DNA of 64,000 bases, taken from Neobacillus muris. Lineage in GTDB: Bacteria; Bacillota; Bacilli; Bacillales; Cytobacillaceae. This document shows, piece after piece, positions 18,673 through 26,597 of this stretch. Position 1 is the first letter of the stretch; each line of letters starts with the position of its first letter. The DNA lies in the NCBI RefSeq assembly GCF_943193175.1, contig NZ_CALPDF010000003.1, positions 62,001 to 126,000 of the forward strand, in the 5' to 3' direction. The notes under the pieces are model-generated. The model was given only the letters and a program-made list of their open reading frames with translations, was not told where the DNA came from and searched no databases. Both the position numbers and the translations under genes were made by a program.

Positions 18673-20235
18673 TTATAGGGATTTTTCACAATAATGCTTG
18701 TACACATACTCCACTTCTTCTTCAATAATTGGATATCCATGTATTTTTCCCTTCATATCTTCCAGTAATTTTTCCAGTTTGTTTATGTTATCGGAACGGA
18801 TGTAATGCTCCATTAATAAATTGGCAAAAGGAAAATAATCTTCCACTGAAAGCTCGAAACGCATAGCCTCTTTAATACGAAGTTCATATTCCAATGGACT
18901 TAAACGTTTCCTTTCGAGTTCCAGTTGCGAAACCATTGTTTGGAGCAGCGGTTTAGGAATCCTTCCTTTACCGGTGATACGTGAGTCACCTGATTCAATT
19001 TTATTAGTCTCACCGCTCGATAAATCCTCCAGCTGGCCGCTCTCGCTTTCATCCTCTGATTTGAACCGTTGGTCATTATCTATGGTAGTTAACTTATCGT
19101 CTATATCCGTAAGTCCCAGAGAATCGTCTTGGATGGCAGTTTGAGAAGGTTCCAAATCCGGCTCTTGGAAAAGCACTTCATACAATTCCTGTTCTTTATG
19201 CATCACAGCTGCATCATCATGCTCTATATGATCTTCAGATGAATCTCTTTGTGAGATCATTGTGTTTTCATCAATAATATCCAGTAATGGCTCTTCGATG
19301 GTTTCGGTCTCCAATAACTCTGATTTGGTTCTATCTGGCACTTCTTCGATATAGCTTGTTTGTTCAGAAATCTGTAAATCAACTGTTCGGATATCCACCA
19401 ATTGGGGTTTTTCAGAATCATTATCCACCCCAGGATATTCTGTATGCTCCAATTTCACTTTCTCTTTAGATACGTTTAAGTATTCATTTTCCAATAATTC
19501 TGCATAAGCTTCATTTGAAGATTTCCCCACAACCATATCGATATCTTCTAATGGAGATTTTTTTTCCCATTCATTGGATGGTGCCGTATCACCAATTTCA
19601 GACAATTCCAGGGATTCGATAGAAGGATTAGACAAATATCCTTCATGGAGTTCAAAATCACTATGTTCAAGTGAGTCCATTCTATCTTCTGTATAATCTG
19701 ACATTGATAATGCATTTTCATTATCAGGTGAAACCGGACTCCACTCTTCCAGCAACTCCTCAATCGATTCAGCCGACGGCTGATCTTCTGTGCTTATATC
19801 GCTATACAAAACTATTTCTGCGGAAGGTTCATGGTTCCTGTCTTCTAGCAGACTAGAAGGTTTAATTTCGTGTCCCTTTGTACCCAAATCTTCTGACTTT
19901 TCTTCTGTTAATCCTCCGTCCTTAGTATCAATACTTTGCGGGGGATTTATTTGAAAAGGCAAGATTTCTTCCTTTTCAACCTTATTTGCAGAAAGATATA
20001 GTGAATTGCTGAACCGTTTATTCATGAAGTATACGATGAGTCCTATGAGCAATAAAATGATGATGATTGTTTTCCACATTGGAAATACCGCATTGGCAAA
20101 CAAGCCGATAACAGCTAATATAAATGAAATTCCAATAATCCCCCATTTTCCCCGTGCCGTAATACCTAGAGGTAAATAGTAAATAATTGGGACAAGTATC
20201 ACGAGTGACACAGCGGCCCACAGTAAAGTCTGCAT
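18673..20235 (-). CDS. Acidic membrane protein, first gene of the pilus operon
   Basis: I do not recognise the family. 520 residues: three hydrophobic segments in the first 70 (LLWAAVSLVILVPIIYYL, IIGISFILAVIGLFANAVF, IIIILLLIGLIVYFM), then about 330 residues very rich in Glu, Asp and Ser with no evident domain, and a helical C-terminal region from ~430 (LLQTMVSQLELERKRLSPLEYE ... abbreviated). The layout, membrane anchor plus long acidic cytoplasmic tail ending in a small helical module, recalls FimV of Gram-negative pili, without any claim of homology. GGGGTGG precedes the ATG. A SigA promoter lies 50-80 nt upstream. Confidence 0.75.
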   Translation of the reverse strand: MQTLLWAAVSLVILVPIIYYLPLGITARGKWGIIGISFILAVIGLFANAVFPMWKTIIIILLLIGLIVYFMNKRFSNSLYLSANKVEKEEILPFQINPPQSIDTKDGGLTEEKSEDLGTKGHEIKPSSLLEDRNHEPSAEIVLYSDISTEDQPSAESIEELLEEWSPVSPDNENALSMSDYTEDRMDSLEHSDFELHEGYLSNPSIESLELSEIGDTAPSNEWEKKSPLEDIDMVVGKSSNEAYAELLENEYLNVSKEKVKLEHTEYPGVDNDSEKPQLVDIRTVDLQISEQTSYIEEVPDRTKSELLETETIEEPLLDIIDENTMISQRDSSEDHIEHDDAAVMHKEQELYEVLFQEPDLEPSQTAIQDDSLGLTDIDDKLTTIDNDQRFKSEDESESGQLEDLSSGETNKIESGDSRITGKGRIPKPLLQTMVSQLELERKRLSPLEYELRIKEAMRFELSVEDYFPFANLLMEHYIRSDNINKLEKLLEDMKGKIHGYPIIEEEVEYVYKHYCEKSL

Positions 20236-20570
20236 TCGTCCACCCCTAACATAGGTTCGTTTTACATATTTTTACAAAATACCAAATATTCTATATATAT
20301 TTGCAGATTTTGTCGATAAAATTATTGTATAATAAACTTAGGTATTTTGAAAGATGACAATTGGATTATTGGAGGTTTTTCATTATTTTTTCAAATAGTG
20401 AACCTCGCAATACAAATATTGCCCATTCATCATCACTTTACTTTATTTATGAAAACAATTGGCAATTTTATTTTATTTAAATTATGAAAAACGGTTCTAA
20501 TTTTAGGTTAAAATATACCTATTCATTCACTAGTTTCATAGAACTACAATTTAATCCGATGGTGATGAAA
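20236..20570. promoter_or_regulatory. Divergent control region between pilus operons
   Basis: 335 nt without a gene. It holds the minus-strand promoter at 20288-20316 and a plus-strand TATAAT at 20328-20333 that lacks a clear -35 box. Downstream on the plus strand are two possible leader hairpins: GAGGTT (20372-20377) with AACCTC (20401-20406), and GCAATA-CAAA-TATTGC (20407-20422). They abut each other. The first would sequester a GGAGG sequence. No known riboswitch consensus, including the two c-di-GMP classes, is apparent to me. Confidence 0.5.
20288..20316 (-). promoter_or_regulatory. SigA-like promoter of the main pilus operon
   Basis: Minus strand TCGACA (20311-20316), 17-nt spacer, TAGAAT (20288-20293), one mismatch in each hexamer. 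It lies about 50 nt upstream of the first operon gene and back-to-back with the minor pilin promoter region. Confidence 0.6.
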
Positions 20571-21035
20571 ATGAGGACAAAATTAAAAAGCATGAACGAA
20601 AATGGACTGACATTAGTCGAGATTTTAGTATCCATTGTTATACTATCGATTATTCTCTTATCTTTTTCAAGCTTATTTATCTTTTCAAATAAGACAGCTG
20701 TATCAAATAATGAAAAGTTAGTTGCTGTTCACTTGGCAAAGGCCACTCTTGAAAGAATTAAAGTTGATCCATTTTCATATATCAACATTCCAGATGATAA
20801 TCGTCCGTATGGGAAAATCACATTTAATAAAGATAACTGCCCAGAAAATAACAAAACCTGTCAATCCCTTTTCTTAATTCCAATCAATAATAGAACTTAT
20901 AATATTTCTGTAGCAGCCACACAGACTGAAAGTGAAGAAAACTTAAAATTTGTTAATATAGTAGTTGAGGTGCAGTTAACTGATTCGAAACCAAACATTT
21001 CAAGTAAAGTTGAAGGATACGTTAATTATGAATAA
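20571..21035 (+). CDS. PilV-like minor prepilin
   Basis: Minor pilin, 154 residues from the ATG at 20571, which has GGTGAT 7 nt upstream; upstream in-frame ATGs would give an unusually long leader. Leader MRTKLKSMNENG, cleavage after Gly, then LTLVEILVSIVILSIILLSF with Glu at mature position 5. The globular part holds a Cys pair (CPENNKTC). Minor pilins of this kind prime assembly and sit at the tip. Its stop overlaps the next gene by 8 nt. Visibly more AT-rich than the surrounding housekeeping genes. Confidence 0.85.
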   Translation: MRTKLKSMNENGLTLVEILVSIVILSIILLSFSSLFIFSNKTAVSNNEKLVAVHLAKATLERIKVDPFSYINIPDDNRPYGKITFNKDNCPENNKTCQSLFLIPINNRTYNISVAATQTESEENLKFVNIVVEVQLTDSKPNISSKVEGYVNYE

Positions 21036-21522
21036 AACATTACATCCATTAAATAGAGGTGTTACACTGGTCGAGTTGCTTGCTGTATTAGCAATTCTTT
21101 CTATTATTAGCCTAACAATTTATTCAGTACTATTTGGCGGTTTTAAAACCTATGACCGTGTTATTGCAGAAAATGAATTACGCGATGAAGCAGATTATAT
21201 TTTGACATATCTAATCAATGACTTTTTCACATTAAAATCCAGCGAAATAGCAGAAAAGAAGCTTCCTGAAACTACCACAAAAAACTATTTTTTTGTTAAA
21301 ACAGATGGGAAAAAGCTCGGAATTATTAACTCAGAAATTATTGTTAACAATAATCCGATTTCATTAACCAATGATAACGTAATCCTTTCAAACGAATCAA
21401 AAATTGAGGAAACATCACCGAATACATTTAAAATTACGCTTGTACTTAAACATAAAAAAATTAATAAGGAAGTTAAACTTTCTAGTACCCTAAGTATTGT
21501 AAACGATAGAAAGGAGGATTAG
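21028..21522 (+). CDS. PilW-like minor prepilin
   Basis: Minor pilin, 164 residues from ATG at 21028 (AAGGA about 11 nt upstream). An in-frame TTG at 21010 would add six residues. Leader MNKTLHPLNRG then VTLVELLAVLAILSIISLTIYSV with Glu5, the GspJ/PilW type of N-terminus, followed by an Arg/Asp/Glu helix (ENELRDEADYILTYLIND) characteristic of that group. No cysteines. Translationally coupled to the gene before and 3 nt from the gene after. Confidence 0.85.
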   Translation: MNKTLHPLNRGVTLVELLAVLAILSIISLTIYSVLFGGFKTYDRVIAENELRDEADYILTYLINDFFTLKSSEIAEKKLPETTTKNYFFVKTDGKKLGIINSEIIVNNNPISLTNDNVILSNESKIEETSPNTFKITLVLKHKKINKEVKLSSTLSIVNDRKED

Positions 21523-21525
21523 AAA

Positions 21526-23337
21526 ATGAAACCTCAATCTAGAAATGAACAGGGCTACGCGCTGGTTTTAACACTGTTAGTTATTTTGATATTTACTGTA
21601 TTGACGGCTACACTCTTATCTCTTACTATGGCTGGCGCTAAAAAAGACCGTGTAAGTGAAACCAATATCCAAGCCACAGAACTGGCGAATAAAGGTGTTG
21701 AGTATATTACAGCCCAGATTAACAATGATCTGGAAAGTGCTATCGGAACCAATGGTCTTTCAAGAAGCGAATTTATAGACGTGCTAAATACTACATTAAA
21801 CAAATATACAACCAAGTTAAACCGGACCGGAACTACTGGTGAGTATGAAGTGAAAATTACAAATATCGAAAAAACATTTGATAATAAAGGAAACGAGAAT
21901 CCTTTAAGAAAAAGGGTAACCTTTTTAAGTACAGGTATAGTCAATGGAAAGCAAAAGCATATCATATCAAAAATCGAGTTTGGAGCACAATTTGTTTTAG
22001 AAGCGTTAAAATATACTGTTGGAGCAAACAAGTGTATTGATGATCCACAAACCACTAAAAACGAGTGTCAAGATTTATCCTATCTTCCCGGCGAGGGAAA
22101 CATGTTCTTGCATGGTGGAGTTACGATAAAAGGGGATTTTAAGGTGGATAGTAACTTAATTACCACTGATCGTGGATATGCTTATTTAAATGGTGAAAAG
22201 TGGATTGAATCACAGTATCCAAGCGTACTGCCCAGCACAGGAGAAACAAATGCGCGTTTGGTTTTGGGAGGAAATATATACACTTTTAGTGGTGTCCCCT
22301 CAAGTTACAATAACCACATTTCATCTAATTCTTTTGGTGCAGACTATATAAATCAAACCAAGAATATAAGTGCAGCTTTTTATACCGGTTATGCCCCAAT
22401 TATAGCCGACCGGCAAATCGCTCGAGATGACATTGATATCGAGGGCAAAGAAGACATTTTTTATTTTGATAAAAACAGCGGTGTCCAATACATTACCACA
22501 TCAAGACATTTATTCGGTGGAGTTGATGACTTTTCTGATGATATCATCAGACCAAATGATAAAATTTATGCCAGAAGCTGTCTCTCATTTTTGGGATGTA
22601 ATTATTCATACACAGACAATTACACATTTACCAAAAATAATTCCTTCAAAAGTTTTGCAACAGAAGGCAGTTTAACTATTAAGAGTTCGACAACAACTTT
22701 ACAAACAACAAAGTTCGGAAATGGTGCGTACATTAAAAAAAATCTAACAATTGGTAATGGTTCTGATTCCTATGACATAACTAAATATGATAAGGTCCAA
22801 ATAGAAGGTCCAATTTTTGTAAATGGAAATGTAACAATAAAGGGTGCTGATGCAAAATTTAAATCCATCATGTATGTAATGGGGGATGTTACCATTGAAA
22901 ATTCACAATTAAGTGGAATAAATAGTAATGAAGGCTCATTAATTATTTTTGCTAAAGGGAATATCAATATTAGAAATAACAGTGTTAACCAGACTAATCC
23001 AAGTTATATAAAAGGTTATTTCTATTCTGAAAAGGCACTGGAAATGTTTGGAGTAGGTTCCAATATCAAAATTGAGGGTGGCCTGTCTGCCCGGCGCATT
23101 GTTTTAAATGCCATTAAAGGAACCGCCAGCAATAAATACTTTGACGGATCGCAAGAAATAACCAAAAACGATTATTTTGAAGGGAAAGTAAATCAAGCTA
23201 GCCAAGACAAACAATCCCGTCTACAAATAATCTATGATTCAAATATCATGGACACATATGCAGATATAAAATCCATGGAACCGTTTATAAAGAGCGTCGA
23301 TCAGCCAAGATTAATTGATAGAAGTTATCAAGAATAA
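21526..23337 (+). CDS. PilX-like large minor pilin with beta-repeat body
   Basis: 603 residues, much larger than common minor pilins. Leader MKPQSRNEQG, then YALVLTLLVILIFTVLTATLL, with Leu instead of Glu at mature position 5. PilX-family N-terminal helix, then a long strand-rich body with repeating short units such as GPIFVNGNVTIKGADAKF, YVMGDVTIENSQ and FAKGNINIRNNS near 420-490 that resemble a right-handed beta-helix. Two Cys pairs (~170-180 and ~345-355). Missing Glu5 is the mark of tip-capping GspK-type subunits, so this is a candidate tip protein or adhesin (inference). GGAGG precedes the ATG. AT-rich. Confidence 0.82.
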   Translation: MKPQSRNEQGYALVLTLLVILIFTVLTATLLSLTMAGAKKDRVSETNIQATELANKGVEYITAQINNDLESAIGTNGLSRSEFIDVLNTTLNKYTTKLNRTGTTGEYEVKITNIEKTFDNKGNENPLRKRVTFLSTGIVNGKQKHIISKIEFGAQFVLEALKYTVGANKCIDDPQTTKNECQDLSYLPGEGNMFLHGGVTIKGDFKVDSNLITTDRGYAYLNGEKWIESQYPSVLPSTGETNARLVLGGNIYTFSGVPSSYNNHISSNSFGADYINQTKNISAAFYTGYAPIIADRQIARDDIDIEGKEDIFYFDKNSGVQYITTSRHLFGGVDDFSDDIIRPNDKIYARSCLSFLGCNYSYTDNYTFTKNNSFKSFATEGSLTIKSSTTTLQTTKFGNGAYIKKNLTIGNGSDSYDITKYDKVQIEGPIFVNGNVTIKGADAKFKSIMYVMGDVTIENSQLSGINSNEGSLIIFAKGNINIRNNSVNQTNPSYIKGYFYSEKALEMFGVGSNIKIEGGLSARRIVLNAIKGTASNKYFDGSQEITKNDYFEGKVNQASQDKQSRLQIIYDSNIMDTYADIKSMEPFIKSVDQPRLIDRSYQE

Positions 23338-23351
23338 AAACTTTATAAAAT

Positions 23352-23397
23352 AAAAAGCTTTCACTTTTTATCCTCTTAAAAGGTGAAAGCTTTTTAT
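23352..23397. terminator. Bidirectional terminator between pilX-like gene and cyclase
   Basis: Long stem AAAAAGCTTTCACTTTTTA / TAAAAGGTGAAAGCTTTTT with T runs on both strands. It serves the convergent minor pilin operon and the diguanylate cyclase gene. Confidence 0.85.
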
Positions 23398-23410
23398 TTT
23401 TTTCTTATTA

Positions 23411-25135
23411 TTAGCAAGTCGAATACTCCGCCACCCGGTTTCTCCCAGCCCGCTTCGCCCCGACATACAACGCCCGATCCGCATGTCTCACCAATGCCAG
23501 TGCATCCTCGGCATCCTCTGGTGCCGTTGCCACACCAATCGAAACCGTAATCTTTACCTGAAGCTTCTTTTTATCCTGGTCAAGTGCTTGATAGAGAATA
23601 AATGGCCAGTTAGCAATCGATTGTCTGATGAGCTCAGCAATTTGGAAAGCTTCTTGCTTTTCTGTATCCGGCAGCAGTACGACAAACTCCTCGCCGCCAT
23701 AACGCGCGACCGTTCCGCGATTTGCCACCAGCTTACTGATTCTGCCGGCTATATCCATAAGGATTTCATTGCCGCTTTGATGGCCATAGGTATCGTTTAT
23801 GTTTTTAAAGTGATCAATATCCAGAATGATCAACGAAAGGCACTTCCGTTCAAACCGCGTTAATTTTTCAAACTCCTTCGTCAGCATCCCTTCAAAGTAT
23901 CGGAAATTATACAATTTTGTCAGCGGGCAGCGCTCACTTTGAATTTTGGTTCTTTCATAATGCTTGGCATTTTCAATGGCCACGGCAAAGTAGGAACACA
24001 GGATATCTACCATACTAAGCTGAAATTTTTCATAAGAGTGCTTGCGTTTTGAAGCCAGCACTAAAACCCCAATAATCTTTTTGCTTCTGACAATTGGGAC
24101 ACTTAAAATGCTCTCTGCCTGCTCCGGCAAATATCCGTTTGCGAATTTCCGCCATTCTTTTCGGGAATGGAACAGGAAAGCCTTCTCTTTTGCCCAGACC
24201 ACGCCGCTGATTCCTTCGTTTTTCTTGAGGCCGGGAAATTGATGGGAAACCACCTGTCCGTGATGGACCATTCGATCTATAACCAATTTATCTCCCTGGA
24301 CTTCGAGGATATATGCGTAATCAACAGGAAGTATCTCACTCAGCCTCTGAATAAATAAATTCACCACATCATCCACATTTAGCCGTTCTGCCATCTGATG
24401 GCCGATTTCTGCCGCCTTTTGCAGATGCTCGTTCATCTTTTGGCTAGAATAATAGAGATTAAATATGATAGATAAGCTGACAAACGGTATCCCAACAAAA
24501 AGGATCGCCAGCAGGCCTACTTGGTGATAGAGTATGTATAAAACAAAACCTATTGGAAAAGTAACAAATGTCGTGATGGTTTCCACAAACAAATCCTTGC
24601 TAAAGATAGGTTCCTTGATTTTATAAATAAAGTAAAGGTTGAAAGAAACAATCACCTGATTCAACAGATAATTTAATAGGGCATAAAAAGCTGCCAGCCA
24701 TAAGGCATGGGAATCAGTAGATAAAGAAGGGGCTAACTGCCCTCCGATTAAGTAATAGACGGTTCCGCTTATAAAGGAAACAAGAAAAAACATGATTAAA
24801 TTTAACGGCAGGCGGAACCATTCACCCTTGCGAAGCACGCTTAACCTAACCAGTAAAACGACAATCGAAATTTGGGCAAAGACCATTTCGACAAATAAGC
24901 CAAATTTTAAGAAGACGACCAAGGTGACCCACTGAATCAAAAAAATAAACATTTCATTGATCACGATTGGCATCGAAGCGACAATCGTGGCTAATAGGAA
25001 AAAGGCCAATATATCAAGCCATTTAGCCGAGGAAGGAGGAGGATATGATTGATAGGCATACCACATGCCAGCCGGAACCAGCAGGAACCAGACGATAAAA
25101 ATAACCCGCTTCACAGATGGGCTTACATCATTCAC
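23411..25135 (-). CDS. Membrane-bound GAF-GGDEF diguanylate cyclase
   Basis: Makes c-di-GMP from two GTP. 574 residues: about six membrane segments in the first ~200, a GAF domain at ~235-385, and a GGDEF domain from ~405 with the active-site motif YGGEEF near 478-483 and metal/nucleotide residues DIDHFKNINDTYGH. The allosteric I-site (RxxD five residues before the motif) reads ANRG, so product inhibition is probably absent. GTG start with GGAGGGGG upstream. It is convergent with the minor pilin operon. Whether its product acts on PilB is inference. Confidence 0.9.
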   Translation of the reverse strand: MNDVSPSVKRVIFIVWFLLVPAGMWYAYQSYPPPSSAKWLDILAFFLLATIVASMPIVINEMFIFLIQWVTLVVFLKFGLFVEMVFAQISIVVLLVRLSVLRKGEWFRLPLNLIMFFLVSFISGTVYYLIGGQLAPSLSTDSHALWLAAFYALLNYLLNQVIVSFNLYFIYKIKEPIFSKDLFVETITTFVTFPIGFVLYILYHQVGLLAILFVGIPFVSLSIIFNLYYSSQKMNEHLQKAAEIGHQMAERLNVDDVVNLFIQRLSEILPVDYAYILEVQGDKLVIDRMVHHGQVVSHQFPGLKKNEGISGVVWAKEKAFLFHSRKEWRKFANGYLPEQAESILSVPIVRSKKIIGVLVLASKRKHSYEKFQLSMVDILCSYFAVAIENAKHYERTKIQSERCPLTKLYNFRYFEGMLTKEFEKLTRFERKCLSLIILDIDHFKNINDTYGHQSGNEILMDIAGRISKLVANRGTVARYGGEEFVVLLPDTEKQEAFQIAELIRQSIANWPFILYQALDQDKKKLQVKITVSIGVATAPEDAEDALALVRHADRALYVGAKRAGRNRVAEYSTC

Positions 25136-25205
25136 TTCAATCCCCCTCCTCTCTCCAAAATATTTATTTAAGATAAATATATTTTATCAAATTTTGTAAA
25201 TCCTG

Positions 25206-26528
25206 TCATAAAGAAGTCATAATATTCTTCAAATATTTACACAAGTACGGTTTCACTTCTGAAATGAAATAAAGTGAGCCTGTAATAACCAAAATGCGCT
25301 CCTTAGGAAGATGCTGGATTTCCTCCAGCAGATAGGATTTCCAATCTTCGACAGCCACCTTATTGGTTGATTGGCTCAAATCCAGCAAATCTTCTGCTTT
25401 CGCGGCCCGCGGATAGTCAAAACTGACAAATGAGAGACGGCTGGCAATTTTATCAAGCCTGCCGATCATTTGGTCGAGAGGTTTATCCCGCAAGGCAGCA
25501 AACACGATATCAATTGGCTGGTCAGGATACCGAGAGGACAGTTCATTAACTAATACCGTAACCCCCTCGTTATTATGAGCCCCATCAATTATGATAAGAG
25601 GGTGTTCTGAAAGCACTTCAAATCTTCCCGGCCAGAATGCCTGTTTTAACCCTTCCCTGATGGCGGCTGCATTCAGATTGAACCACCCCGAATTTTGCAA
25701 ATACAAAGCAGCACAAACAGCCAGTGCAGCATTTTCGGTCTGATGCTGGCCGATCATGCTAATTTCCAGGCCGCTTAGTATTTCCCCTTCCAATTCAAGT
25801 GAAAATACCTCACCCTTCGGCTTTGATTCATGTTGAGTGACCGAAAACTCATCCCCCAGGTGATAAAGCGGCGCTTGTTTTTTCATGGCCTGCTCTTTAA
25901 TGACCTGAAAGGCCCCCTGATGCTTGGCAGCTGTAAAAATAGGAATGGCCTCCTTTATGATTCCGGCTTTTTCAAAAGCAATTTCCTCATAGGTGTTTCC
26001 AAGAATGTTGGTGTGGTCCAATCCAATATTGGTAATAATCGAGACAAGGGGATGAATGATATTGGTCGAATCGAACCGACCTCCCAAGCCTACCTCATAT
26101 AAGACAATATCCGTTTTTTGCATATTGGCAAAATAATAAAAGGACATTGCGGTGATGACTTCAAATTCGGTAGGACCGCCAAGTTCCGTTTCTTCTAATT
26201 CATCTGCCAGAGGGCGGATGATGTTCGTCAAATCGAGAATTTCTTGGTCACTGATCGGCCTTCCATTTACGCTAATCCGCTCATTAAATTGTTCTATATA
26301 TGGCGAGGTAAACGTTCCGACCGAATAGCCGCCTGCCTGGAGAATCGAACGAAGAAAAGTGACGGTTGATCCTTTTCCATTGGTTCCGCCAATATGGATG
26401 GACTTCATCTTTGTTTCCGGGGATCCCAGCCGCTCCATCATCCACTCCATCCGCTTTAACCCTGGCTTTATTCCTAACCTTAATCGCGAGTGAATCCAAT
26501 CTAAGGCTTCTTGATAGGTAGTAAACAT
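25206..26528 (-). CDS. folC: Folylpolyglutamate/dihydrofolate synthase FolC
   Basis: Mur-ligase-type enzyme adding glutamate to folates (and in many bacteria making dihydrofolate). P-loop GTNGKGST near residue 45, then EVGLGGRFDSTN, the folate-binding/Mur signature, around 140, and the C-terminal domain with DGAHN near 315. 440 residues from ATG at 26528 (GGGGTG upstream; an in-frame GTG lies 9 nt earlier). Downstream of valS with a 69-nt gap. In B. subtilis folC is followed directly by comC; here the cyclase and pilus locus intervene. Confidence 0.95.
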   Translation of the reverse strand: MFTTYQEALDWIHSRLRLGIKPGLKRMEWMMERLGSPETKMKSIHIGGTNGKGSTVTFLRSILQAGGYSVGTFTSPYIEQFNERISVNGRPISDQEILDLTNIIRPLADELEETELGGPTEFEVITAMSFYYFANMQKTDIVLYEVGLGGRFDSTNIIHPLVSIITNIGLDHTNILGNTYEEIAFEKAGIIKEAIPIFTAAKHQGAFQVIKEQAMKKQAPLYHLGDEFSVTQHESKPKGEVFSLELEGEILSGLEISMIGQHQTENAALAVCAALYLQNSGWFNLNAAAIREGLKQAFWPGRFEVLSEHPLIIIDGAHNNEGVTVLVNELSSRYPDQPIDIVFAALRDKPLDQMIGRLDKIASRLSFVSFDYPRAAKAEDLLDLSQSTNKVAVEDWKSYLLEEIQHLPKERILVITGSLYFISEVKPYLCKYLKNIMTSL

Positions 26529-26597
26529 GTATGACACCCCTGTTTGTCCTAAAATAAAGGTAGACGAACCCCATTCGGATTCGCCTCCCTCTTCTAT

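Noticed and set aside
20384-20484. Frame following GGAGG in the minor pilin leader, with ATT at the expected start position
   Set aside because: No ATG, GTG or TTG at usable spacing; the GGAGG is more likely part of a leader hairpin.
26541-26597. Hairpin between valS and folC as a terminator
   Set aside because: The stem is imperfect and the following TTTATTTTAGG is a weak T run; the genes may be co-transcribed.
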